The notes under the pieces were generated by a model, which saw only the letters and a program-made list of their open reading frames with translations, did not search any database and was not told the DNA's origin. From the NCBI RefSeq assembly GCF_003284585.1, contig NZ_QKRX01000015.1, positions 1 to 64,000 of the forward strand: a stretch of 64,000 bases of DNA, written 5' to 3'. The first letter of the stretch is position 1, and every line of letters starts with the position of its first letter. Made by a program: the position numbers and the translations under genes. Of the stretch, positions 49,712-59,410 are shown piece after piece. Source of the stretch: Nitrincola tibetensis (GTDB taxonomy: Bacteria; Pseudomonadota; Gammaproteobacteria; Pseudomonadales; Balneatricaceae).

Positions 49712-50117
49712 TTTTCTTAACCTCTGGGGTTGAGTTAACACGGTCAAAACTTATGTTTATTTTGGTGACACAGTTGTAATTAACTTTAGTCCAGATTTAC
49801 TGTTTACCAAGCTTATAACTGCGCGATTTACCATAGGACATCTATAAGCAGGAAGCATGCCAACCCAAACAAAACCCACACGTATCTATATTTATCATAG
49901 AGTTAAACGAGCCGCACCAATATGAATTTTATAAACACACAAGGAGTTCGGCGAGTAACCATCCATGCAAAAAGCACAAATAGGCGGATTTCCACACATT
50001 TATTTCGTTAATAATCAGTACACTTACAATAGGTGCGTTATTTAAAATGCCTGTTATACTTGCTTTCTGATTAAAACAAGACTGTACTCTTTTTAATGTT
50101 GAGCACTGAGGTTGAAG
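49712..50117. other. Divergent regulatory region between TRAP operon and chemoreceptor
   Basis: A 406-nt AT-rich gap without a gene. It holds the sigma-54 element at 49848-49862 and a partly symmetrical GGAAATCC core within 49984-49999 (reverse strand) about 135 nt upstream of that promoter, where an activator could bind. No clear sigma-28 or sigma-70 promoter for the chemoreceptor was recognised. Confidence 0.5.
49848..49862 (-). promoter_or_regulatory. Candidate sigma-54 promoter of the TRAP operon
   Basis: The reverse strand reads TGGCATGCTTCCTGC: the -24 GG and -12 GC doublets have exactly ten nucleotides between them, and the match to TGGCAC-N5-TTGC is good with two deviations (C to T, T to C). 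The TRAP permease start is 137 nt downstream of the element. A sigma-54 activator of DctD type is encoded 2 kb away, which fits. Confidence 0.65.
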
Positions 50118-51713
50118 ATGTCTATTAAAACAAGAGTTAACCTATCACTCCTAGCCGTATTTTTCATTGTGCTCATCACATCACTTACAGTTATTTATCG
50201 TAGCGAATCTTCACTCGTGAGCCAGGTTGCAACGACAACAACAATTGATACGGCGGACTCTTACTTTGATAGTATCAATATTCTGATGCTCAGCGGTGCA
50301 ATGGGGAATCGAAAGGCCTTACAAGATAAAATTCTCAGTAATGAATCCATCACTGAGGCAAGAATTCTTCGTAGCGATGCCTTAAACAGCATTTATGGAC
50401 CCGGTTCTAGCGACTCCGTGGTTCAGGACGATCTAGACCGACGCGCCATGCAGGGCGAGCGTATTATTGAAGAAACTCGTGATAGCAATGGTCACCGTTT
50501 GACCGTGATCCTACCCATGAAGGCCATTCCTGATTACAAAGGCACCAACTGTATGCTCTGTCACCAGCATCCAGAAAATACGGTTTTGGGGGCCGTTAGA
50601 GTGACCTACTCCCTAGATCAAATGAATCAAGCCATTCGAAGCAACATGATTAACGTTGCGCTTATTGAGCTTGCGTTATTTATCGCGGGAATCTTGATGA
50701 TTAGCTATGTATTAAATCGAGTAGTAATTGCACCTCTCAATCGTTTCGCTAAAACACTGCATCAGATTGAAGATCGTAATGATTTTAGCCTGCGAGTACC
50801 TGTCGATGGAAAAGACGAAATTGGGCGCATGTCCATGGCGGCCAATGCGCTACTTTCAAACATACAAGCAAGCCTGCAACACGTTAGCGAAACCGTTTCA
50901 AGACTCTCAAGCTCTAGCAGTCGAATTAATCATATCGCCCAGCGAACCAGCAGTTCTGTGATGCATCAACAAGAACAAACCTCCTCAGTCATGGCGGCCA
51001 TTACACAAATGAGCAACTCTACAGAAAGTGTGGCCTCCAGTGCAGAAGAAACGGTTGCCGCTTCTGAACTTGCCAGACAAGAAAGCGAGTCCGGTAGACG
51101 CATTACCGATGATGCCATCGATTCCATCATGCAATTGCGCCAAAATATTGAACAGGCCACCAGCGTTATTCATCAGTTGGATCAACAAAGTCAAAATGTT
51201 GATACGGTCCTCGAAGTTATTCGAAAAATCGCTGAGCAAACCAATTTACTCGCACTTAATGCGGCCATTGAAGCCGCAAGAGCTGGCGAGCAAGGAAGAG
51301 GGTTTGCGGTTGTGGCAGATGAAGTACGAACGCTGGCCAGTCGAACACACTCGTCAACGGAAGAAATTAATACCATCATCTCCAATCTTCAAGCTGGAGC
51401 GAGAGAAGCCGTTCAAGCGATGGAAAGCTCATTGAAAAGTGCAGACTCTGGCGTCACGCAGGTGGAGAACTCAACTCGTGCGTTTGCCACGATTGCTGCC
51501 GAAATTGAGCGCATCAATAGCATGAATCATCAAGTCGCTCAGGCGATCCATGCAAACTCAGACGTAGCAAACCAGATTGATAAAAGTATCCAAGCCATCA
51601 ACAGTAGCACAGATGAGACCTCGGAGCATGCACGCTTCCTAAATGATGTGTCGCATGAGTTGACCGACCTTGCAACTCAGCTTGAGCAAATGCTGTCTCG
51701 CTTCAAGCTATAA
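50118..51713 (+). CDS. Methyl-accepting chemotaxis protein with heme-c motif in the sensor domain
   Basis: The receptor (531 residues from the ATG at 50118, with GAGG 6 nt upstream) has a membrane segment near residues 10-28, a periplasmic region of about 150 residues, a second membrane segment ([20 protein letters not shown]), a HAMP domain and a cytoplasmic signalling helix bundle with [20 protein letters not shown] (hairpin tip). The periplasmic part contains [10 protein letters not shown], a CxxCH heme-c site (C145, C148, H149), as in redox-sensing receptors of Geobacter. It is divergent from the TRAP operon and next to dctD. Confidence 0.93.
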   Translation: MSIKTRVNLSLLAVFFIVLITSLTVIYRSESSLVSQVATTTTIDTADSYFDSINILMLSGAMGNRKALQDKILSNESITEARILRSDALNSIYGPGSSDSVVQDDLDRRAMQGERIIEETRDSNGHRLTVILPMKAIPDYKGTNCMLCHQHPENTVLGAVRVTYSLDQMNQAIRSNMINVALIELALFIAGILMISYVLNRVVIAPLNRFAKTLHQIEDRNDFSLRVPVDGKDEIGRMSMAANALLSNIQASLQHVSETVSRLSSSSSRINHIAQRTSSSVMHQQEQTSSVMAAITQMSNSTESVASSAEETVAASELARQESESGRRITDDAIDSIMQLRQNIEQATSVIHQLDQQSQNVDTVLEVIRKIAEQTNLLALNAAIEAARAGEQGRGFAVVADEVRTLASRTHSSTEEINTIISNLQAGAREAVQAMESSLKSADSGVTQVENSTRAFATIAAEIERINSMNHQVAQAIHANSDVANQIDKSIQAINSSTDETSEHARFLNDVSHELTDLATQLEQMLSRFKL

Positions 51714-51740
51714 AAGGATCAACAACCTAGACAACTAAGA

Positions 51741-53102
51741 TTACTTGTAATCTTTTTTGTCTAGGTCGTACTTACGCATTTTGTCGTATAGTGTTTTACG
51801 CGGCAATCCCAAGCTATCAAGCGTATCTTTGATTGAACCTGCATGACGAGACAGTTCTGTGTGAATCAAGGTTTTTTCGAAATACTCCACCTGCTCAGGT
51901 AAGGTCATGGCCCGCCCTACAGGGGCTCCGGTAATCGGTCGATTATCAAAGTCAAATGTACAACTTTCACCCAAGAGCACATAGCGCTCTGCTAAATTTC
52001 GCAGCTCACGTACATTGCCGGGCCAATCATGCAGCATCAAACTGCGCATACGCTCAGCTGATAAAGGCAGCACCTCTCGACCATACTGTGCTGACGCTAT
52101 CAGTGAAAAATGATGGAAGAGCAAAGGAATATCCTCTCGCCGCTCTCTTAAAGGGGGAATATCGACACGCAGCACATTCAGTCGGTAATAAAGGTCTTCA
52201 CGGAACTGCCCTTGCTCACACAGTAGACGCAGCTCAGCTTTACTCGCAGCAATCACGCGTAAGTCCAGATCAATCACCTGATTAGAACCTAAACGTTCTA
52301 TTTGTCGATCTTCCAAGACTCTCAGCAGTTTAATTTGCAAGGAGAGCGGCATGCTTTCGATTTCATCCAGAAACAATGTGCCACCGTTTGCATGCTCCAA
52401 CTTACCAATCCTCCTAGATCGTGCATCGGTGAATGCCCCCGCTTCGTGCCCAAATAACTCACTTTCAATGAGCGCTTCGGGTACCGCTCCGCAGTTAATC
52501 GCCACAAAGTTCTTTTCTTGACGTGAACTATGCTCGTGGATGTAACGTGCCAATAAATCTTTACCACAGCCAGTTTCAGCCATAATTAAAATATCAGCAG
52601 AGGTGTCCGCAATGGCCGACACCAAACGTCGTAGCTGTTGTATCTTTTCTGACTTACCAATTACCCTCGGGCCTGGAGCACTTTGCGCTTCCAATTCGAT
52701 TTTTAGCTGACGGTTTTCAAGGGTCAGATGACGCTTATCCAAGGCCCTACGAACCACATCCAATAGGAGTTCGGATGCAAAGGGTTTTTCAATAAAATCG
52801 TAGGCTCCTTCTCGAATCGCTTTTACTGCCATTGATATATCACCATGCCCGGTAATTAAAATGACAGGTAAGGTCGGATCTTTCGCATGGACTTTTCGCA
52901 TCAACGCCAAGCCATCCATGCCCGGCATGTTGATATCTGTAATAATAACACCCGGCCAACTGTCATCCACCAGCGCCAGCGCTTCCTCTCCTCGGCTTAA
53001 GGTAGAGACATCATACCCCTCCAACTGCAAAGTCTGACCGGCGGCAAGGCGAACATGTTTTTCATCATCCACAAGTAAAACAGGACTGTTCATTGGCTGC
53101 AT
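51741..53102 (-). CDS. dctD: Sigma-54-dependent response regulator, DctD type
   Basis: A 453-residue NtrC-family activator: receiver domain (about 5-120, phosphorylation site D56 in ITDINMPGMDG), AAA+ domain with Walker A AETGCGKD (175-182) and Walker B TLFLDEIE (242-249), RYRLNVLR-type sensor (DLYYRLNVLRVDIPPLRERR), and a Fis-type HTH near the end (GSIKDTLDSLGLPRKTLYDK). The loop that contacts sigma-54 is GAFTDA (222-227), not GAFTGA. It is co-transcribed with the kinase upstream and probably drives the TRAP operon. Confidence 0.92.
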   Translation of the reverse strand: MQPMNSPVLLVDDEKHVRLAAGQTLQLEGYDVSTLSRGEEALALVDDSWPGVIITDINMPGMDGLALMRKVHAKDPTLPVILITGHGDISMAVKAIREGAYDFIEKPFASELLLDVVRRALDKRHLTLENRQLKIELEAQSAPGPRVIGKSEKIQQLRRLVSAIADTSADILIMAETGCGKDLLARYIHEHSSRQEKNFVAINCGAVPEALIESELFGHEAGAFTDARSRRIGKLEHANGGTLFLDEIESMPLSLQIKLLRVLEDRQIERLGSNQVIDLDLRVIAASKAELRLLCEQGQFREDLYYRLNVLRVDIPPLRERREDIPLLFHHFSLIASAQYGREVLPLSAERMRSLMLHDWPGNVRELRNLAERYVLLGESCTFDFDNRPITGAPVGRAMTLPEQVEYFEKTLIHTELSRHAGSIKDTLDSLGLPRKTLYDKMRKYDLDKKDYK

Positions 53103-53114
53103 ACGTTATTTTCT

Positions 53115-55400
53115 CTATACGCGTTCTGAAGGTGAAGGAAGCTCTATATGACCCGGGATTGAAGCTATTGGTAGACTAATAACAAAAACTGCACCGCCCT
53201 CTGCATGGTTTTTAGCCACCAGACTTCCCTGTAAGGATTCGGTAATGCGCTGAGAAATAGACAAACCTAACCCCAAGCCCTGCCCCGCTGTTTTTGTTGT
53301 ATAGAAGGGTTCAAAAATCCGCTGCGGGTCTTTGATACCCGGCCCATAATCTCTAAAGCCTATGTCTATCATGGATTGAGACGATGTTAAACTAACATCA
53401 ATTTGCGGATTTTCATAACCTTCCATCGCTTGAATAGCATTGGCTAACAAGTTTACAAACACCTGCTCTAACCGCAAACTGTCTGCCGTTACGTATACTT
53501 CCTCAAGGCCTGGGGGCCAATTCACCTCAATACCCTCTTTCTCAAGCTGTCCATACATCACTGACATAGCGCCATCTCTTACGGCTTTTAAGCAGACAAC
53601 TTCGCTCTGTCCCGTGCTTTTGCGCGAAAACTCTTTTAAGGGATGTATAATTTTAGCCATACGCTCCGTCAACCCACTAATCTCAGACAGATTACTGGAT
53701 ACAACTTCAAATCGACCACGCTCCAAGAAGGCCTTAGCATTGTCGGCATAATGGCGGATGGCGGTCAGTGGCTGGTTCAACTCATGGTTAATCCCGGCTG
53801 CCATCTGTCCGAGCACAGCCAATTTTGCGGTCTGAATTAGTTCATTCTGGGTATGGCGATGCTGAGACATCTCATCCAATAATCGCATGTTAATTTGACG
53901 TAAATCAGATGTGCGCTCTTCAACACGAGACTCTAACGCATCACGAGCTTGCTGCAATCTTTGTTCATACAATTTACGCTCCGTAATATCGTGAATCGTT
54001 AACATAAACTGACGCTCACCCGCCACTTCCATACGACCGATCGTTAACTCGATAGGAAACCAGCCGCGGCCTTTATGGTAAGCTTGGGCTTCGATCGTCA
54101 GCTCATCAGGGGCATCAGGGGCATCATTCATAATGTGTCGCCAGCAGACAGACCTATCGGCCTCCGATAACAACTGGCTAAAATAGTGCTCTCGGATTTC
54201 ATCCGCTTTAATACCAAATAATTTCTCAGCCGTCGGGTTGAGGTACCGCATCTGCCCCTGTTCGTCTAAAGTAATTAAACCCGCATGCGTATTGTCGATA
54301 ATGGCACGGATTCGAGCTTCTGAGGCTTCTAAAGCCCGATGCTCACGTAGCTGGAAGTCTTCCCGCTGTTGAACAATTCGATAGCGTGCCAACAACACCA
54401 TCACCAACAACACAGTTGCGACATAAATAAACGCCACATGTGTCAAAGCGCTGATCATACGCTGCTCTACGGGTTTTAAACTCGCTAAGATCGTGACATT
54501 CAAGTCCGCATCTGGCATGGATCGTGACATTTTTAAATATTGCCGAGAAGTCAAAACTTCTTGATCCTCTCGGTTTTTATCCAAAATATCCGTCAAGGTA
54601 ATTAATTGAGATCCTGAAGGCAGTGTATCTCTCTGAACAATATCCAAAGGATCTAAGTCATGTGCACCGTATCTTAAGCTTTCGACCACACGACGTCGCT
54701 CATGCGCCGCTAAAGGGCGTAAGGTTCTGAACTTCCACTCGGGACGTGTAGATATGAAAATCACATCATCATTGTCGGTTACCAAGATATCCTGCATTGG
54801 ATCATTCCAATGATCCTCGACATCATTAAGGTCAATTTTTACTACGACCACACCCTGAATTTGTCCACTGCCGTAAACAGGGTAACTAAAAAAATACCCT
54901 CGCTGCTGAGACGTCGTTCCTAATGCGAAGTAACGACCAGACTGCCCTTTCATCGCATCGATGAAATAAGGCCTAAAGCTGAAGTTCCCACCCACAAATG
55001 AACGATCTAGCGCCCAGTTACTTGACGCGACTGTTTCGCCCTCGGCATTCATTAAATAGGTATCAGAGGCACCAATAGTTGCGTTCACATCTTGTAGATA
55101 AAAATTGATACGAAGCCTATCTTGCTCCCTCATAGGGAGTGGAAGGATAGAGGCTAACTCCGAGTAACCGGACAAGAGTTTAGGTAAATCTTTGTATCGA
55201 TCGAACTTTTGCTGGACACTCAAAAGATAGCGGTTAAGATCAGCTTCCGTTTTTCGTTCAAGTTCAGCCAGCGTTTGACTTCGACTGATATGCGCCGTTT
55301 GAACCATTAGCAAGGCAAACACGACTAATAGAACAACCACGATCACTGAGCGACGCCCGAGTCGTTGTGAGGTACTATCAGCAGGATAGAATGAATTCAT
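53115..55400 (-). CDS. dctB: Sensor histidine kinase, DctB type
   Basis: A 761-residue membrane kinase with membrane segments near residues 18-38 and 315-340, and a large periplasmic double-PDC sensor. This contains YLMNAEGETVASSNWALDRS, SFRPYF and YFFSYPVYGSGQ, the pattern of dicarboxylate sensors. Next come a PAS domain (AIIDNTHAGLITLDEQGQMR) and a coiled linker. The kinase core has the phospho-acceptor H box INHELNQPLTAIRHYA, an N box (NLLANAIQAM) and G boxes (DYGPGIKD, GQGLGLGLS). The PAS domain is extra relative to rhizobial DctB. dctD starts 12 nt downstream. Confidence 0.92.
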   Translation of the reverse strand: MNSFYPADSTSQRLGRRSVIVVVLLVVFALLMVQTAHISRSQTLAELERKTEADLNRYLLSVQQKFDRYKDLPKLLSGYSELASILPLPMREQDRLRINFYLQDVNATIGASDTYLMNAEGETVASSNWALDRSFVGGNFSFRPYFIDAMKGQSGRYFALGTTSQQRGYFFSYPVYGSGQIQGVVVVKIDLNDVEDHWNDPMQDILVTDNDDVIFISTRPEWKFRTLRPLAAHERRRVVESLRYGAHDLDPLDIVQRDTLPSGSQLITLTDILDKNREDQEVLTSRQYLKMSRSMPDADLNVTILASLKPVEQRMISALTHVAFIYVATVLLVMVLLARYRIVQQREDFQLREHRALEASEARIRAIIDNTHAGLITLDEQGQMRYLNPTAEKLFGIKADEIREHYFSQLLSEADRSVCWRHIMNDAPDAPDELTIEAQAYHKGRGWFPIELTIGRMEVAGERQFMLTIHDITERKLYEQRLQQARDALESRVEERTSDLRQINMRLLDEMSQHRHTQNELIQTAKLAVLGQMAAGINHELNQPLTAIRHYADNAKAFLERGRFEVVSSNLSEISGLTERMAKIIHPLKEFSRKSTGQSEVVCLKAVRDGAMSVMYGQLEKEGIEVNWPPGLEEVYVTADSLRLEQVFVNLLANAIQAMEGYENPQIDVSLTSSQSMIDIGFRDYGPGIKDPQRIFEPFYTTKTAGQGLGLGLSISQRITESLQGSLVAKNHAEGGAVFVISLPIASIPGHIELPSPSERV

Positions 55401-55573
55401 GTGTCATGCCCTGATCAGCGAATGGAACATTGCTAAGATTATTCTTATAAAATAGCACAACTTTAGTCTATATAGTTTAACTCGAACTTTCACTTTACAT
55501 TTACCGATAATCTGAAGTGCCCTTTTCGTCCTTCACACTTCATGTATAGGTCTGCGTCAATCTAAGGATACTC

Positions 55574-57721
55574 ATGCAAATTGAACTCAAATTGGCCAAA
55601 GAGCTAGACATTGGTCAGCATCAAGTCTCAGCCACCCTCTCACTTTTAGATCAGGGGGCGACAATTCCCTTTATTGCCCGCTATCGCAAGGAGGCTACAG
55701 GCGGCCTTGATGATACCCAACTGAGAGACTTACACCAACGTCTGCTGTACTTACGTGACTTGGATCAGCGCCGTAAGGTTATTATCGAGCAAATCACCGA
55801 ACAAGGCTTACTGACACGTGATCTCGAACAGGCATTGCAAAGCGCCGACACTAAGTCGAGACTTGAGGACTTATACCTTCCCTTTCGTCCTAAGCGACGC
55901 AACAAAGCGCAAGAGGCACGTGAAGCAGGTTTGGCCCCTCTCAGCCAAACGATTCTTCAGCACTTTCAAGACGACCCAAAAGACTTTGCGCCCGCCTTCA
56001 TGACATCAACGCCCCCCTTCGATACGCTTGACGGGGTATTAGAGAATACCAAGCATATTTTATTGGAAACGCTCACAGAACAAGCCGATGCCCTAGGCCA
56101 CTTACGACTGCAGCTCTGGAAAAAAGGGGTGTTAAAGGTTCAAGTCGTCAAGGGTAAAGCACAGGAAGATAGCAAATATCGTGATTACTTCGAGTATGAA
56201 GAAGCCATTGTGAAAATCCCATCCCATCGAGCACTGGCACTTCTCAGAGGACATAACGAAGGGGTTTTGAAATACACGCTCAATTTACCGGATGGCATGT
56301 TAGACGCACCTTATTTCACCTTGGCTCAAGCCGTCAAGGTTCAGTATGCAAATAGTCACCCTTGGTTAAAGAAAGTGATTGAAGAGGCATGGAGTAAACG
56401 TTTAAGACCGCAGCTTGAAACTGAATTGGTTAAGCAAATGCGTGAGAACGCTGACGCCGTTGCCATTGACGTGTTTGCTAAAAACCTTAAAGATTTATTA
56501 TTGGCGGCCCCTGCCGGCGCAAAAGCCACACTTGGTTTAGACCCAGGCCTTCGCACTGGAACAAAACTCGCGGTCGTCAGTGCCACCGGCCAACTCCTAG
56601 CACACGACACCATTTATCCTCATGCCCCGCATCATAAGGAAGCACAGGCCCTTGACACGCTTACCCGCTTGATCAAAAAGCATGATGTGGAACTTATTGC
56701 GATCGGAAATGGAACAGCATCCCGAGAAACGCAAGCCTTGGTCAGTCAACTGCAAACAACTATTGGGAAATCAGCACCTGCAGCTGTATTAGTCAGTGAA
56801 GCAGGTGCATCGGTCTATTCAGCGTCAGCCTTCGCCGCAGCCGAGTTTCCAGATCTAGACGTTAGCATCCGCGGTGCCGTTTCCATTGCTCGGCGTTTGC
56901 AAGACCCTCTCGCAGAACTGGTTAAAATTGATCCTCAATCGATTGGAGTGGGCCAGTATCAACATGACATTGATCAGAAAGCCCTCGCAAGTAAACTTGA
57001 TGATGTGGTCGAAGACTGTGTTAACTATGTCGGTGTCGACCTAAACATGGCATCTGAGGCCTTACTTAGTCGTGTTGCAGGACTCAATTCGACCTTAGCA
57101 AACAATATAGTCGCTTGGCGAAATGAGTCTGGTCGTTTTAATCAACGAAAACAACTCTTAAAGGTTCCAAGACTTGGACCAAAGGCATTCGAGCAGTGTG
57201 CTGGATTCTTACGAATTCGAAACGGCTTGGAACCCTTAGACAACTCGGCGGTTCACCCGGAATCCTATGATCTTGTTGCTGAAATTGCGCGCTGTGTCGG
57301 CATGACTGTCCCTGAACTGTTGAATCAACCCTCAGCCCTGAGAACACTGACTCAACGTCAAATTGATCAGCTTTCTAAGGCACGGTTTACACTCACGGAC
57401 ATTTTAAAAGAACTCGAAAAGCCCGGCAGAGATCCAAGGCCGGAGTTTCAGTCCGTTCAATATGATCAACGAGTCCAGACACTTCAAGATCTTCAAGAGG
57501 GGATGCGACTTGAGGGCGTGATTACCAATGTGACCCCCTTTGGTGCTTTCGTCGATGTTGGTGTGCATCAAGACGGGCTTGTGCATATTTCACAATTGGC
57601 CGATCGCTTTGTAAGTGACCCACACAGCGTTGTACAAACAGGGCAAATCGTTCAAGTACGCGTTTTAGAGGTCGATACCCATAGAAAGCGTATTGCTTTA
57701 TCGATGAAAAGCATAAATTAA
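55574..57721 (+). CDS. tex: Tex-family transcription accessory / RNA-binding protein
   Basis: A 715-residue Tex protein: helical N-terminus with TIPFIARYRKEATGGLDDTQ, the YqgF-like RNase H fold (LGLDPGLRTGTKLAVV), the HhH region (LNSTLANNIVAWRNESGRFN) and a C-terminal S1 domain (LEGVITNVTPFGAFVDVGVH). The protein stops right at the end of S1; E. coli and Pseudomonas Tex have about 50-60 more residues. An AAGGAT ribosome site precedes the ATG. Confidence 0.94.
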   Translation: MQIELKLAKELDIGQHQVSATLSLLDQGATIPFIARYRKEATGGLDDTQLRDLHQRLLYLRDLDQRRKVIIEQITEQGLLTRDLEQALQSADTKSRLEDLYLPFRPKRRNKAQEAREAGLAPLSQTILQHFQDDPKDFAPAFMTSTPPFDTLDGVLENTKHILLETLTEQADALGHLRLQLWKKGVLKVQVVKGKAQEDSKYRDYFEYEEAIVKIPSHRALALLRGHNEGVLKYTLNLPDGMLDAPYFTLAQAVKVQYANSHPWLKKVIEEAWSKRLRPQLETELVKQMRENADAVAIDVFAKNLKDLLLAAPAGAKATLGLDPGLRTGTKLAVVSATGQLLAHDTIYPHAPHHKEAQALDTLTRLIKKHDVELIAIGNGTASRETQALVSQLQTTIGKSAPAAVLVSEAGASVYSASAFAAAEFPDLDVSIRGAVSIARRLQDPLAELVKIDPQSIGVGQYQHDIDQKALASKLDDVVEDCVNYVGVDLNMASEALLSRVAGLNSTLANNIVAWRNESGRFNQRKQLLKVPRLGPKAFEQCAGFLRIRNGLEPLDNSAVHPESYDLVAEIARCVGMTVPELLNQPSALRTLTQRQIDQLSKARFTLTDILKELEKPGRDPRPEFQSVQYDQRVQTLQDLQEGMRLEGVITNVTPFGAFVDVGVHQDGLVHISQLADRFVSDPHSVVQTGQIVQVRVLEVDTHRKRIALSMKSIN

Positions 57722-57741
57722 ATACCACATAGGTCGATTTC

Positions 57742-57781
57742 AGGACTGCATTTCAGAATGACTGGTTTATAATGCAGTCCT
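57742..57781 (+). terminator. Tex terminator hairpin overlapping a -10 element for gshA
   Basis: AGGACTGCATT (57742-57752) and AATGCAGTCCT (57771-57781) are perfect 11-base arms around an 18-nt loop, followed by AATTTTT, so the element looks like the tex terminator. The -10 hexamer TATAAT (57768-57773) overlaps the start of the right arm, about 37 nt before the gshA start codon, so it may double as the gshA promoter. Confidence 0.6.
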
Positions 57782-57809
57782 AATTTTTGACTGAATAGGA
57801 AGCTGAGTT

Positions 57810-59378
57810 TTGTCTGCAACCTTTGAGCAACATCTGCACCAGCTTGTCAGCAACGGACATGGCAACCTTCTGACACAGTTACAACATGGCATTGAGAAAG
57901 AAGGCCTGCGTCTTGATGGGTATGGGCATCTTTCGCAAACCCCTCATCCCAAAGGACTTGGGTCCGCACTGACCCATAGCGAGATTACGACGGACTACTC
58001 AGAAGCACTGCTTGAATTTATTACGCCCGTCTTCCACAACCCTGAGGAAATGATTCGTCATCTTGAGGACTTACACCGATTCAGTTACGGTGTTTTAGCA
58101 GATGAAGTGATTTGGGGCGGCAGTATGCCTTGCCATATCCCATCAGAGGACTCGATCCCAGTGGCCGAATATGGTCATTCGAATATCGGTAAGATGAAGC
58201 ACATCTATCGGCTTGGTTTAAAGCATCGCTACGGAAAAATGATGCAAACCATTGCTGGGATCCATTATAACGTCTCCCTTCCTGAGCAATTATGGCCCGT
58301 ATACCAAAGAATGTGCCAGTTTGAAGGAAGCATGAGTGATTTCCGCTCGGCAAGCTACTTTAAACTGATTCGTAATTTCCGTCGTCACAGCTGGCTGTTA
58401 TTGTATTTATTTGGCGCATCACCTGCCCTCAGCCAAAGCTTTTTAAAGGGCAAAGCCCACCAGCTTGACACCCTGACAGACGACACCCTCTATTTACCTT
58501 ATGCCACCTCCTTACGCATGAGTGATCTTGGCTATACGAACAAAGCACAGTCGAGCTTGAATATTTGCTTTAACCACCTGCAAAGCTACACCGACTCCTT
58601 GCGCGAAGCGATTCGAACGCCTCACGCAGCCTATGAAGCTATCGGTGTTAAAGTCGATGGGCAGTATCGACAGCTGAATGCCAATATTTTGCAAATCGAA
58701 AATGAATATTACAGTGATATTCGCCCTAAGCGTGTTGCAGAGTCCGGCGAAAAACCGATACATGCACTCATTACAAAAGGTGTTCAGTACATCGAGGTGC
58801 GCAACACAGACATCAATCCACTCATTCCTATGGGGATCAGCACAGAGCAAGCCTACTTTTTGGATGCATTTCTCGTAACCTGCCTACTCAGTGAAAATGA
58901 TGAGTTATCGGCCAAGGAATGTGAAACCATCGCTCAGAACCATCAACGCATTGTGACCCGAGGCCGCGCTCCAGGTTTAACCTTGCTCAGCGATGAAGGG
59001 GAAGTGGAGCGAGAGCGATTGGCCGAGAAACTGCTCGATAAAATTGCTAAGACAGCCGCCGTCATGGATGAGGCCAATGGATTTAGCCATCACAGCCATG
59101 CCGTTGAACAACAACGGCGCTCCGTCCAAGATCCGGATTTGACGCCCTCTGCACAGGTATTAGAGCAATTATCCGCCTCGAAACTCAGCTACCACGACTG
59201 GATGTTTCAACTCAGCCTGAAACATAAGTCGACATTAAGCCAAACACCCCTCGACGCGGTCATTCAGTCTCGGCTCGACAATGAGGCCATCACTTCTTTG
59301 CAGGAACAAGCTTCAATTGAAGCCAACACCTCAGTGGACTTTGACACCTTCTTGGCGGATTACCACGCCCGCAACTAA
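57810..59378 (+). CDS. gshA: Glutamate-cysteine ligase
   Basis: GshA makes gamma-glutamylcysteine, the first step of glutathione synthesis. The 522-residue protein has GIEKEGLRLDGYGHLSQTPH, ITTDYSEALLEFITPV, the WGGSMPCHIP segment and VEVRNTDINP-type motif IEVRNTDINPLIPMGI, as in the E. coli enzyme family. The start codon is TTG, as in E. coli gshA, with AGGAAGC upstream. Low-efficiency initiation would keep expression down (inference). Confidence 0.96.
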   Translation: MSATFEQHLHQLVSNGHGNLLTQLQHGIEKEGLRLDGYGHLSQTPHPKGLGSALTHSEITTDYSEALLEFITPVFHNPEEMIRHLEDLHRFSYGVLADEVIWGGSMPCHIPSEDSIPVAEYGHSNIGKMKHIYRLGLKHRYGKMMQTIAGIHYNVSLPEQLWPVYQRMCQFEGSMSDFRSASYFKLIRNFRRHSWLLLYLFGASPALSQSFLKGKAHQLDTLTDDTLYLPYATSLRMSDLGYTNKAQSSLNICFNHLQSYTDSLREAIRTPHAAYEAIGVKVDGQYRQLNANILQIENEYYSDIRPKRVAESGEKPIHALITKGVQYIEVRNTDINPLIPMGISTEQAYFLDAFLVTCLLSENDELSAKECETIAQNHQRIVTRGRAPGLTLLSDEGEVERERLAEKLLDKIAKTAAVMDEANGFSHHSHAVEQQRRSVQDPDLTPSAQVLEQLSASKLSYHDWMFQLSLKHKSTLSQTPLDAVIQSRLDNEAITSLQEQASIEANTSVDFDTFLADYHARN

Positions 59379-59410
59379 TAGACTGCTGCCAAAGATAATC
59401 CTAGTGCGCT

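Noticed and set aside
50040..50075. Sigma-28 or sigma-54 promoter for the chemoreceptor
   Set aside because: The TTGC at this point has no GG at the required distance, and no TAAA-N15-GCCGATAA pattern is present.
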